Notes: generated by a model from the sequence alone, not told the origin. Positions 22,103 to 32,875 are shown, numbered from the stretch's first letter. The stretch is 64,000 bases of DNA from Polytrichum commune (GCA_950295325.1 OX485805.1:25469501-25533500); one strand, 5' to 3'. Translations and numbers: made by a program.

Positions 22103-23899
22103 GGTGGTGCTAATGTGTGGATTGAGGGGAGGGCTGGAGAGAGAGATAAGAGACTGGGATGGCTGTTGGGGTATTTGAGGGATTCGGTGTGGGTGGTGGG
22201 TGGGTTTTTCCTGGTTTGATTCAAGGCTTGGCAGGTGATCGTGGGCTGGGTGCGGAGTAGTGTGTTGTACTGTAGTCGGGTTTGGTTGAGTGTTTGCTGT
22301 TGTGACCATTTTTGTTGTGGGCGTTTTAGATGTGGATCTGTGGCGCTCATTGTGGCTATTTACGATGTGGGTGTTTGTTTGTGTGAGTGTGCTGGGGTAT
22401 GGGTGTTTTTTGTGTGCATTCTTGGTGGTGGTTTGTTGTGGGTCTCCTTTTAGGTAGGAGTTGTGATAGACTTGGGTGGCTGGTGGCTTTCTGGATTTGG
22501 GGTGCCGAGTTGTCCCGGCGGAGCGCGCTGGTCTGTCTTGGTTCGGCACTTTTCGGGGATCTTCATGGGGGTTCGAGGTCGTGCAGGGGATCGCCGAGCT
22601 GTGAGGAGCGGCCTCTGGAGGTAAGTCAGTGCAGAGTATTCGGCTGTCTTTGTGTTTTTTGTTTGGGGTAGCTTCTTGGTGGTGGGTGCATCCATTTTTG
22701 CTAACCTCTGTGTGTATGTGGGTGTGATCTGTGGGCGACGGCGGTGGCGCTTGTGGATCTGGTGGCCTTTTTGGAGGTGGAGGTGCACGGGGGTTAGGTG
22801 TGCATTGTGGGGGGCTCACTGTGTTGTCAGTGTGTGTGGAGGTGGGCATTTGTGAGCGGGGTCTTGGTGGCGTCTTCAAGCGTGGAGTATTGTTGGGTCT
22901 TGGAGGTAGCTTTAGATGGAGGCTTGAAGTGTGTTTGGTAGAGAAGAGCATTGGGGGGCAACCTATAGTTGGGTGTGATAGTATTTTGGGTGGAGAGTAA
23001 TGTGGGTACTTTGTGGGGGGAGAGCTTAGTGGGTGTATTGGGGGTGATTCCATTGTTGAGTGAGAGCTTTGTGGGGGAGTTGTGGGGTTGAATATTGAGG
23101 GGGGAGCATTGTGGTGTGTGTGTGCACACAGGATAATGGTGCTTATGAGCACCCATTTTGTGTTTGAGAATAAAGCTGTAGCGTTGGACGCATTTGTTGG
23201 TGTCGATCCGTGTCTTCTTCTTGCCTCGCCGCGATCTAGATCTGTTTTGCTCCTTCTTTTCTTAGCATGCTTGTGCTTCTGGCTTGTTGGTGCGGTCTCC
23301 GGGGTAGTGTTTGGGGCGCTGGGCCTGTTCGCAGGACTTCTCCCCATCTGTGTGCATCGTGCTGACTTGTTGATGCGGCCGCTAGGGTTGCTCTTGGGGG
23401 TACCGGGATCTGCTCTCTCCTTGTTCGTGGTGCCTCCTTCTCTTGTGTGAGCCCTGCAGCTGTGCTGCTGCCGCATTGCAACATCGCTCCTCTGTAGATC
23501 TGGGACATAGTGGTGGGAGGTAGAGTTCGCGGTGTACTTAGGGTTAGCTGAGGGGAGCGCGTTTGCTTGGCAGATGCTAAGCAGTGTGTATAACACTTGT
23601 AAAAATGTGCAATGAAATCTTGGAGGTTTGCTCTTCAGATGCCTTTGGTGTGTTGTGTCAATCACTCCTCCTGCTATCACTGGGCTTGCTTGCTTCGTTG
23701 CTGTCCCTTGTATTTGCGCCGATGTTGTGTCTCGCCCGGTGAGTCTGAGGCATGCGGTGTGCTGGATCGTGTGCAACGGGTCGCTGGTGTCTATGCTCGA
23801 AGGTTGGGCTTTTTGCTGCGGCGGCGTCTTGAGTTTGTGTCTACTCCGTGGTGCTTTCTCGGTTGCGGCACCGCTCTGGAGCTGCGGGCGGGCAGCCAT
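22103..23899 (-). other. Open, Pro/Thr/His-rich extension upstream of LINE ORF1
   Basis: About 1.8 kb read through without a stop, in frame with ORF1, from an ATG 14 nt after the element 5' end. The translation is low in complexity and rich in Pro, Thr, His and Ser with no domain I recognise. Its sense strand is poor in TA-rich words, which lowers the chance of stops, so openness alone does not prove translation. It is either a 5' UTR/promoter region or an N-terminal extension of ORF1. Confidence 0.5.
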
Positions 23900-23903
23900 C
23901 TTG
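23892..23903 (-). promoter_or_regulatory. YY1-like motif at the LINE 5' end
   Basis: CAAGATGGCTGC sits at nucleotides +10 to +21 of the element sense strand. It resembles the YY1 core AAGATGGCGGC, which in human L1 lies at nearly the same distance from the 5' end and sets the start of transcription. Plants have a YY1 homologue. The motif is short and also contains the first ATG of the element, so the match may be fortuitous. Confidence 0.35.
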
Positions 23904-23912
23904 GTAGTCAAT

Positions 23913-23924
23913 CCACACACCATA
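23913..23924. repeat. Target-site duplication of the inner LINE, right copy
   Basis: CCACACACCATA, the partner of 11902-11913. The outer LINE resumes immediately after it. Confidence 0.95.
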
Positions 23925-25679
23925 CAATACACCCCTACACCGGAATGGCCCAAATACTACCAATACATCGAATCTTCACTCACATCAATAATATGTGTAC
24001 ACGGCCAAGCAAACTTGACTTACGATCTACAAACCCCACGAGAACTCGCATACATATTAAAACACGCCACAAACACACATATAGAAACCCACCCTATAAA
24101 ACCCACAAGATCACAATATCATATTAAATTCTCCCCCACTTGGAAAACTTCACCCAATACCAACACTCCCACAAATATAACTATCCCCTCAATAACGATA
24201 CCAACCAAGTACTACCACCAACACCCCCTTAAATACCAACCGCAACAATGCATATATACGGACGGTTCATTCATACCCCCCTCAAAAAATTCAGAAGGAC
24301 AAATAATAGGCAATACCGCAGGCTCCGGTATATACAGCCCCAACAATAACATCCGCATATCAGAAAGATTACCAGGATACCAAAACATCTTGAGAGCAGA
24401 ACTAAACGCTATACTAGTCGCCGTCAAAACCATACAAACAACCCAAGTTGACACACACATATTCACACATAGCCTTAATAGTATATACCTAATCAACAAC
24501 CACATACAACGCCCAACCTCACAACACCATCACCCAGATAAACTACTCATAGCTGCCATAATACACCAAATATACTGGACCCCACACACAATCTCCATCC
24601 ATAAAGTACGAGCACATACGGGTATCATAGGCAATGAAATAGCCGACACCCTCGCCAACGAAGGTACACACCAGAAAAAACCAACTCCCACGCCACACAT
24701 ACATCTAGCCCACGCATCACCTTATTGGCTAGCAAGTTGCCCAACCGCCACACACGATGGAGCTATCAGAAATCTACACACGTTCGTAACAAAAGCACAT
24801 GACTACCGTGAGGTAGGGCATGCCCAAAACAAATTCCCATACGTAGAAAAATGGCTATCCAACACCCAAATAAATCAAAAACTATCCAACCACTTCTGGA
24901 AAAACAATAAAATAATAGATGCCCAAATCACCCAAACCTTAAAATTCAGATATGCCCAATACATGGGGAACCACAGGAAAAACATCTTCTGGCCACTTAA
25001 ATTCCAAAATCCCAATTGCACACTCTGTCACAGAAATGATAGAGACACATGGCCACATCTACTATCCATGTGCGACCACCCCTACCTAAAAGGCCTGAGA
25101 ATTGCTCGCCACAACAAAGCAGTCCACCTCATCACACAAACACTACAAGCCAACAAACACACCCGCTTCTACACATTAGCAAACGCCGGCAACCAACACA
25201 ACATGCACCATGAAAACACCATCCCGGAATGGCTTATACAATGCGCATGCCCACAACCACCCTGCCAGTGCCTAGCTAAACTAAAACCAGATATACTATG
25301 CATATTAGGTGCCCCCACTACATCAACAACACCACTAATTCTAACACCAGCATACACTGTGCAACTCATTGAATTTACATACTGCCATGATAGGTTCCCA
25401 GAACAAGCCCTTACACACAAACATGACAAATACGACCCACTAATTAACAACATCCAAAGCAAAGGATGGCAAACAAACCCCCTCATCACCATCATAGCCG
25501 GTGTAAGAGGCGCCATACATGAACATGCCATCACTAAATTAGCCAACCTTAAAATCCCAAAACCAAGCATTAAAACTCTCATGAAGGATCTACACCAAAA
25601 TGCCATCAAATACCTAACCTACTTAGTCCTAAACAAAAGAAAACTAGAAAACAACCAAGCTACTATCACACCCTCCTAA
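23925..25679 (+). pseudogene. LINE ORF2 C-terminal part: RNase H and zinc knuckle (outer copy)
   Basis: Continues the outer ORF2 on the plus strand in one open frame to the natural TAA at 25677-25679. RNase H motifs are YTDGS, RAELNA and GNEIADTLA, but the third acidic residue is changed: the copy reads FTHSLNS where the inner copy has FTDSLNS (codon CAT at 24466-24468), which should abolish catalysis. The zinc knuckle CTLCHRNDRDTWPHLLSMC follows, and then a C-terminal stretch ending NNQATITPS. This gives the intact C-terminus missing from the inner copy. Confidence 0.9.
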
Positions 25680-25838
25680 AACTTAATAGGAACTAAAAGC
25701 AAACTAACCGAGCCCACCTCCCAAGGAGGCATAAATCCCTAAACGACAACCCAGTAAAATGGGTTAAGTTTTCGGACAACAGGCTCATATTCATGCCGGT
25801 ACTATGTGCAGGCGTTATTTTTTCTTTTTTTTCTTTTC
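25680..25838 (+). ncRNA. LINE 3' UTR branched RNA structure and T/C tail (outer copy)
   Basis: Outer stem GAGCC/GGCTC (25710-25714 with 25782-25786), hairpin CCTCC/GGAGG (25717-25721 with 25725-25729), hairpin AACCCA/TGGGTT (25748-25753 with 25760-25765) and terminal hairpin ATGCC/GGCGT (25793-25797 with 25811-25815, one G-U pair), then the T/C tail. The second hairpin occupies the same place as AACACGGC/GCCGTGTT in the inner copy but with different bases on both sides. Confidence 0.72.
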
Positions 25839-28800
25839 TACACACAAGGTTAGAGCCCCTTGTTTTGTTCCATAGTCTCTTCCAATAGTATCCAGTGACC
25901 ATAGGCCATACCACAGGTTAGATGACACTATCACTATAGCTCCATTTACATTCCTATAATGGAAATATTGATTGATTAAAATTAATGATATAAGATTCAA
26001 TCTTCTTTTGTTTCCTACATATTGACAAAACAACGTTTGACTTAATGCTTTTTAAATTAAGTTATTATAATTTGCAAAAGTCTAGTTACAATTGACAATA
26101 ACGACTTACCGGAAGATAAGCGAATAGGGTCCTAAACAAGTGTCCCAAATAGTAGCTCAAGTCTAACAACGAGGCCATAGTCTAAGTCACAAGTATCAAG
26201 TCTAGTTCCAAGTAATGGTCACAAGTAGCTAGTCTAATAAGTAGTGCAGACCATAGTCTTTAGTAACAGAGAAGCGTCTATTTGGGACAACATGCTTGCC
26301 GGAACTCCTTTTATATCTACCCTTAGTAGTACTCCTCAACGATATGGGATAAGGGACTCACCTTTTTCCCTGTAGCTGCACCGTCATCATTCGCGCATCG
26401 ATTGCTTCTTCCGCAGCTTGGCTTACTTTATCTTCGTTATTCTGGGTGACTGCAATCGAGTGATCAATTTCTCCATTGCAAACTCCTAAGACCTCTTTCC
26501 GCTGCGAAGATTCGAGCTTTGGGGTTCCGGGGTCAAAATGAGGTTTGTCAATTTTACTTGTAACCACTCTTTTGCTTTGAATTCTTACTTCCCTCTGATT
26601 TCAACCCGACTACACACACAACTCTCTCCAAATAGTGAGTTCCATGTAACCTGATCAACACTAGTCCAAGAAGTAAGAATATTTCTTCTTCAATCAGCGA
26701 AGCACTAAGGTGGAACTTGAAGTAGATTGGTTTCCCACCATCCAATTTATCCCTTCATCAATGAACACCGCAGACACCAGGACATTCCTTCCATGGAATG
26801 AAACTTTCTGAAAGACAGGTTGAATTTACAATCTCAAATTACTATTAAGGGAATTACATCCTCCTTCCCTAACAATTGTGGAATGGCTCGCATTGATGCT
26901 TTCAATCAGATGTGCCTCCCACCAATACTGAATAACAATACCCTACACTGCTCTTAATTCCAAAATTCAAGACGAGGAGGAAGACCAGTGAACTGCTGAA
27001 TTACATTCAAGTTTAGAATTGAATTTACACAAGGTCCAAGGGTTTGACACCCGATCAATCCATGAACTTAAAAACTTAATCACTTTACTAAGTGGACATG
27101 GTTCCTTCTCTCTTCACGAGATGATTCAAAAACTTCTCTTATTGATTTCACAGGATTGAAACATGCATTTACCCACATTAGAATTTCACATTCTACGTAT
27201 AAGTTACCACCAGGAATTAGGATATGATTCTTGAGACACGTCCAATGCTCCACATATGATCGATTATGGAGTAAACTTATACCAATCAAGACACGGGTAC
27301 AAGGTGAAAACTCCACTGTATTACATTCAGATACATTACAAAATAGAGTTCACAAAATAAGTAAGGGCTTCACACCCAATCGTTTCAGAGGAATCAAAGC
27401 TTCCCTCACCAAGAGGATAGACAAGGGGATGTCCCTAATTCACTCTCTTCACGAGAGAAAGGTATATTGATTCTCTTTTTTTTTTCTTTTTTTTCCTCTC
27501 TTATATCCTTCCCTCATCCACTGACTCCCTTGCGAACAGTTTCCTCTGACCATAGCCAGGATCTGAAGGTGTTTCTCGTAACTAACCATGTGACTATTCA
27601 CTGACTCTTGGTAACTTTTACCCTAGACTATGGTCAGCACATATAACATATGTCCAAATTTGCTTGTTTCCATCCCAGAGTCACTAATTGCCTAATTTAT
27701 CATGATATTTAGAGTTCTGAATGCCATTTTACATCAAATTAACATTCAAAATTTAAAACTGTTCTACTCGTCCAAAAAATTGTATCACACTATCAATATA
27801 ACTATTATACCTAACTAAAATTATGTGGACGGTGAACTTGGAGAGAGAGAGAGAGAGAGACTTAACTCACCATACAACCCGGGTGGAAACTCTACCCTTA
27901 AAATCATGTTTGTGAATCCCTTCTAATGCTTCTATCTAATTGATGAATTGTTATTTTAAAAAACAAATAGTGACATGATGCTTGGGTTGCAAATTGCACT
28001 TTTGAATGTCATTTAGGAAATAATTAGAGACAATTTTACTGGCACATAGGTAAATTTCCAAACTTCCTAGGTATTTATCTTCACTATTAAGAAAATTTGT
28101 AAATCGTTTAGCATTCTTTTTCTTAAGAAATGCTCATAAAACAAGAAAACAGTAGAACCGTGAGGCTCTGTCCTTTGCTATGAAAGACTACAATTGTAGC
28201 TGATTACTTTGCTCATGCCAATCCATGGCTATTCACTATACCAAACCTTTCTTGGATTTTGTGCACCTTCTTCTCAAATACGGGTCAAGGATTGAAGCTA
28301 CTCATTTATCACCCGAAATGTTTTAAATGAATAATCAAGAACTACTGAAATAACTATAGTTAACTAGATTTCTTTCAATGCACTTTAGGGAGCACTTGTA
28401 TATATATATAAACTGTAGTTAACATCCACATTACATAAAGTGGATAAAAAATAACAAGAACAAGTAACGTCCAAGTGTGAACACAAAGTGGTTAGGAAAT
28501 TTGCTCTTGAAACGAAGAAGTTGATGCATAGTCTCTGTCCTATAGACAAAGCCAACAAATGCAACTCCAAGATGATGCTTCAAAGAAATGGTTAAGTAGC
28601 TCCAACCAAATTCTAAAGACAATGAGCCATGTGAGTGCTACAAATAGTTGCCACCCCAAACCATGAGTCAATGACACATCACAACAAAGCATAATTGGGG
28701 CACAACCCAACATGTCGAGTGAGCAATTGCCCCATGGCACAAAGAGAGGGAATTATTGTATATGAGCGTACCTCTCATTCATCCAACATAAAAAGTTGTC

Positions 28801-28941
28801 CCCTATAAGTTTGTGGCCGTATCATCTCAAATGACATGGGGGCGCAACCAAGGTCAAGTGGATAGCTCTTGTACAAAGGCCAAGCTATTTATGTCGACCA
28901 TTGTTTTCCCAAGAAAAGTCTACATATTTTAGAAGATGATG
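25839..28941. other. AT-rich region, mostly unassigned
   Basis: No complete gene is recognised. A (GA)n microsatellite lies at about 27842-27862, and an AT dinucleotide run near 28398-28410. Two stretches (about 26990-27120 and 27310-27450) look like diverged tandem copies, both ending near CTCTTCACGAGA. A possible exon at 26362-26567 is listed separately. The open minus-strand frame 27316-27080 gives no family I know. Confidence 0.4.
26362..26567 (-). CDS. Possible internal exon, product unknown
   Basis: On the minus strand an open stretch (reading KIDKPHFDPGTPKLESSQ, then an acidic, Gln/Glu-rich part) ends in a textbook donor, AAG followed by GTGAGT at 26361. The composition (NEDKVSQAAEEAID) looks like a helical protein segment. 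I do not recognise a family and could not locate flanking exons or the acceptor with confidence. It may be a leftover exon of a gene broken by insertions. Confidence 0.25.
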
Positions 28942-28946
28942 CAAGT
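28942..28946. repeat. 5-bp TSD CAAGT, left
   Basis: Identical to 33053-33057, and directly abuts the TG terminus of the CCGGA-rich element. Confidence 0.75.
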
Positions 28947-29440
28947 TGTGGGAACACACGAACACCAAAATATCCGGATTGGCGTTTTTAAGTGCCTAAT
29001 CCGGTTTTGTCCGGATGACCCTAGTATTGTCCAGGGATTCTGTGAAGTGTAGGAGGTCGAGAACTCCCCGTACCCGCTTATCTTCCACTCCTTAGCCGAA
29101 TTTCCGGAAACCCCGGTTTCCGGCCTTCCGGTCTTTTGGAAACTCTTCCTCCTCCGGAGTTTGCCTTTCCGGATTGTATCTTTAGGTCCTAATTATAATA
29201 CTTACTCACCCCTATGGTCCAGATTTACCCCTCTATGTTCTACCCTCTAGAATAGTTGGTTTCTTCCGGTGAAGACGTCCCTTATAAGATTGGGATCCGG
29301 ATATTCCCTCACAACCAATCCGGATTGGCCAAATCCGTCTTGATAGGTCACACAGGGAAATCCGGATTATATCTTAGGACTACAACGACCGGAGTATTCC
29401 GGATTCCACCCGGAGATCTGACTCAACGGGATAAGTGGGT

Positions 29441-29922
29441 GATCCGTACCACTTTCCGGATTGTCCCGTCCAAAAGCGGTGAGACCTCTTCAGAAGATCA
29501 AATTGGCGCAAGTCCGGATCCCTTCCGGATCCCTTCCGGATCTTTACCCAGTCCTCCCCACGGCTATCTCACCTAGACGTTACCCAAACATCCAAAACAA
29601 TGAGGTCCTCTTCCCACTACACTCCGGAGATGGCCTCCGACCCGGAATCCTAACTGTTCCGGTCCTTCCCTCCTCCTTCTGACGGATCGATCCGGCTACC
29701 ACTACCTTGGACTCTACTCAATCTGAGCTAACTAGGCGATCCGTACCACTTTCCGGATTGGTCCGTCTAAAGGCGGTGGGACCTCTTCAGAAGCTCGGAC
29801 GGCGCAAGTCCGGATCCCTTCCGGATCTCACCCAATCCTCCCAGCGGCTATCCCACCTACACGTTACTCAACCATCCGGAAAAGTGAGGTTTCCCTCCCA
29901 CTACACACAGAGAGGATCTGCA
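29441..29922. repeat. Diverged tandem duplication, period about 297 bp
   Basis: The block starting GATCCGTACCACTTTCCGGA at 29441 recurs at 29738, and the two stay aligned for about 185 bp. The first unit contains three head-to-tail 11-mers CCCTTCCGGAT (around 29512-29545), the second two. Confidence 0.75.
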
Positions 29923-31302
29923 AAGCAATAACTAGATCTGATCCGGGTTTCTTCTCCCATGTCCTATCCGGAACTCCTATCCCCTCATGCTCTCTCTCTC
30001 CTCCGCTAACGATCTCCGAATCATTCGTACACAAAATCAATCAAGGAAAATCAAGGAGTGAGAAATCAAGGAGTTATTAGAGTAGGAGCAAACAAAATAC
30101 AACAATGGAGAAGGAACCCCTCTCCAACTCCTTATTCAGCCTTAAGTAGAGGCTTGCAATCCCTAACTACTGGTGGCGGCCCAGGCGGCCGCCCTGAAAA
30201 CCCTAGGCAGCGAGAACTCCGGAAACGCGTCCTTCGCGGAATTTCCGGATCTCGATCCGCTTTTTGCGCTGACAGAAAATTTGAATTCACAGTCTTGCCA
30301 AAACTCAAAAAACATCCTAAACTCTGTCTGCCTAATTCTGATCTACCTAATGTTAATCTAATTGGTGCGATGTTTTTTCGAAGCCGTCCCGTCCTTGGAA
30401 TGGCTTGCGGGCCCGCTGATGGCGGAGGAGCCTCCTCCGGGGGTCAAAAGTCGCCGTTCCTGCAGCCTTGTAAATACCCTCCTCATATTTGGAGAAGGGG
30501 CAATCTCGTCCTTCGAGTCCCCTGCTCCTTCTGTTCGTGGTGTTCCGGAAACTGTACTTCCCTTCCGGACGCTCCGGATCGGGGAAGGATCGCTTCCGGT
30601 GCGCTGTTCCGGATTCTGTCCGCCTGAGATCGAGGTAGTCCGCGGGTCCCTGGTGAAGGCCGCCCTTGAGGGTGGCGGAGGGAATGTGTTCACCATTTGG
30701 CAGTCTAGAGGAAACGACGGCGAGGCTTGGGTCATAGGGGCCTTACCCCTATTCAAAGTCGCCTCTCGATCCGGAATTCGGTGCCTTATAGGGGTCCGAG
30801 CTCTGTCCGGAGTCCGGGACCGATCCGAGTTTCGCGGGACAGGGGACTGGCCTCATCCGGATCTAACAGACCCGGTGCTCTTCCGCCTCACTTGGGGAGA
30901 GCGGATCCTTTCCGGAGCTCTTCCGGAACTGGCAGGCCGAGAGCTGCCTCCATGCTGGTTGGGTCCTGCAGCCGTTGGCGGATTTTGGACCAGGGCAACT
31001 TCACCAACTACCTCATAGAGGGTTCCGGATGGTGACCTAGGCGGACCCGGATAGAGTACCCGCCGAGGTGTTCCGCTTGGCGGAACCACCTTCTAGATTT
31101 CCGCTAGGAGATCCTTCATCGTCCGTGAGTATTTCACGAGGATGGGGAGGGTCTGCCTAGCGGAAGTCGGTTCTCTGGACTCCATCATCCGGTCGTAGAG
31201 ATGCGCCTTATTGACGATCTCTGCCGGCTGCCCCACCAGCTCCCGGATCCAGCTGAAGACCATTGCCTGCTCCGCGTGGTACTTCCGGATTTCCTCGCTC
31301 TT

Positions 31303-32403
31303 CTAACTCAGCTCCTGAGTCATGGCCACTACCTGCGCGGTGAGGTGAGCGTTTTCCGTCTTGGCTTGCTCGAGCTCCTTCCTGTCCGCCCTCTTCGCCA
31401 ACTCCCGGAGAATATTTCCGGGTCCGCAGTTGTCCAGGGCCTGGTTCGCTCCCCGGGCAATGTGTTCCAGCCGGAAGTACTGGTTCTGTAGATCCTCCAG
31501 CCCCTCCTGGACCCGCTTGAAGGGATTTTCCGGAAAGTCCCAAGCGGAGAGATCCACATTCCGCCAAGTGGTTTCCCGGCTGGGTCCGGCTTCTGGATGA
31601 TAATGAGGGGGAGGAGAGGTTGGTCTTTGGAGGGTCGGCGGCGGACTTCCGGGTGAAGAGGGAGGCGCTTCCGGAATGATGGGGTCGCTTGAGGTTTCCG
31701 TCTCGATGTCTCCGACTTCCGGATGGAGCTTGTAGGTGACTTCGTCCGCCGCTCTAGTCAGCATGTCCTCCTCCTCGGCCGTGATGCAGTCAAAGTGCTG
31801 ATAGAGGTGCAGAATGAAGGGGGAGAGGAAGGAGGGTTTCCGGCCTACATTGGGGAGGGCCTGCCCTACTACCTCGTGAATTATCAACCCCCAATTCACG
31901 GGCCAAACTCCGGACATAGCACCGAACAGGGTGTTAGTCATGGTAAGGCTGATCTGCTTAGGCTTGTCCGGGTTAAGGATGGGCATGAGGAACTCTAATA
32001 CCCTCCGCTCTCTAAGGTTCCGGCAGTTCCCGGGGTGGAAGCCGTCTTTCGGGTCCGCGTCTCCTCTAAACTTTCCGGCAAACATGCCATCGCGGCGGCC
32101 GGCCCATCCCTCTGGAATTCCTCTCGGAAACCCGTAAACCCTATTCCAGACTTCCGGAGTCCAACTATCCGGATCCCTCTTTTTAGTTCTCAGCCACTGA
32201 TTCCCTCTCTCGAACTTGAATTCCCGGAGGGTATCTTCCGCTCGGAGGTTCCAGGGTTTGGCGAGCAAACCCTCGCAACCCATAACCCGGAGATCCTCCA
32301 CTAGCTCCTGCAGCTCCCCATCCTCCCTCGGAATTGCAGGGATGAGGGCTTTGAGCGGAATCGGGATGGGTTCCCTCCGATCCTCTTCCTGTACTTCCGG
32401 CAT
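31303..32403 (-). CDS. 366-aa protein of the CCGGA-rich element, function unknown
   Basis: Starts at the first ATG of the open frame (MPEVQEEDRREPIPIP) about 230 nt downstream of a TATA box. The N-terminal 230 residues look folded and mixed helical (WTPEVWNRVYGFPRG, ILNPDKPKQISLTMTNTLFGAM). A Pro/Ser-rich linker follows (PPSSPGSPPPTLQRP), and a C-terminal helical stretch with a possible coiled coil (LEDLQNQYFRLEHIARG, ELEQAKTENAHLTAQ). It resembles the loosely defined plant-transposon proteins of unknown role that accompany non-autonomous elements. I see no RT, integrase, protease or transposase motif. It may be a gag-like or accessory protein; that is a guess. Confidence 0.6.
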   Translation of the reverse strand: MPEVQEEDRREPIPIPLKALIPAIPREDGELQELVEDLRVMGCEGLLAKPWNLRAEDTLREFKFERGNQWLRTKKRDPDSWTPEVWNRVYGFPRGIPEGWAGRRDGMFAGKFRGDADPKDGFHPGNCRNLRERRVLEFLMPILNPDKPKQISLTMTNTLFGAMSGVWPVNWGLIIHEVVGQALPNVGRKPSFLSPFILHLYQHFDCITAEEEDMLTRAADEVTYKLHPEVGDIETETSSDPIIPEAPPSSPGSPPPTLQRPTSPPPHYHPEAGPSRETTWRNVDLSAWDFPENPFKRVQEGLEDLQNQYFRLEHIARGANQALDNCGPGNILRELAKRADRKELEQAKTENAHLTAQVVAMTQELS

Positions 32404-32490
32404 TTTCCTTTCTTCTCTCAACCTCTGTCACAACTACAGAAATTCTCCCCCCTCCAGGTTCCCTCTCTTCCGCTTACTTGCTACGGAGTC

Positions 32491-32548
32491 CCGGCAAGCC
32501 AACTGCCGGTAACTAGAAATTGCGGAGTCCCAGCAATCCAACTGCTGG
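32491..32548 (-). promoter_or_regulatory. Two tandem leader hairpins with compensating base changes
   Basis: Between the TATA box and the ATG lie two nearly identical 19-nt hairpins: CCGGCA/TGCCGG (32491-32509) and CCAGCA/TGCTGG (32530-32548), each followed on the sense strand by the same GGACTCCG. The one paired position that differs is changed on both sides, which keeps the stem. Confidence 0.65.
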
Positions 32549-32629
32549 CGGCTCGAAAAACAACCTCACCACTCGTTCTCTCAACAAATTTTCCTCTTGC
32601 GAAAAATTGGGGAGGAAAAGGAAGGGACC

Positions 32630-32638
32630 CTTAAATAT
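32630..32638 (-). promoter_or_regulatory. TATA box of the CCGGA-rich element
   Basis: Sense strand ATATTTAAGG, about 415 bp from the element 5' terminus and 230 bp ahead of the reading frame. It is flanked upstream by the MYB-core cluster and downstream by a pyrimidine-rich leader. Confidence 0.55.
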
Positions 32639-32654
32639 CCTTCCTCCCTCTTCC

Positions 32655-32875
32655 TTCCCATGTTACTGTTCGTTTTAACGGAAAACGGTTGCCAACCGTC
32701 TTCCGACGGTTTACCAACGGTTTCCCCCAACCGCCACAAGTCCGTTGTAACCGTCGTTACCAGCCGGCTCTCCACTTCCGGACCGTTGGGTAAACTTGGC
32801 GTAACCGTTACTTGGTCCGGACCAGCGGTCCGGACCATAATCAAACGGTCCTCCTAGTCCAATTTGCCGGACCGG
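32655..32875 (-). promoter_or_regulatory. Cluster of MYB-core (AACGG/CCGTT) motifs
   Basis: About ten AACGG or CCGTT cores (several as AACGGTT or AACCGTT) fall in about 220 bp just upstream of the TATA box. AACGG is the core of the MYB/MSA-type sites bound by plant MYB3R and related factors. Spacing is irregular. It looks like an enhancer array of the element. Confidence 0.5.

Larger units (their letters stand above)
11914..23912 (-). mobile_element. Inner LINE retrotransposon, near full length (11,999 bp), 2A-bearing
   Basis: A minus-strand non-LTR retrotransposon whose ends are set by the 12-bp target duplication. From its 5' end at 23912 it carries a long open frame with ORF1, an ORF2 with a 2A-like motif, AP endonuclease, reverse transcriptase, an unassigned region, RNase H and a CCHC-like zinc knuckle, and a structured 3' UTR ending in a T/C tail. 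About 12 kb is very long for a LINE. AP endonuclease plus RNase H places it in the APE-type lineages broadly related to I/Ingi elements; I cannot name the clade. One frameshift and one late nonsense codon make this copy defective unless they are sequence errors. Confidence 0.93.

Noticed and set aside
19170-23450. Many plus-strand open frames opposite LINE ORF1/ORF2
   Set aside because: They are the antisense of real LINE coding sequence with low-complexity translation.
9540-25860. Target duplication for the outer LINE copy
   Set aside because: No matching direct repeat was found between sequence before 9572 and after 25838.
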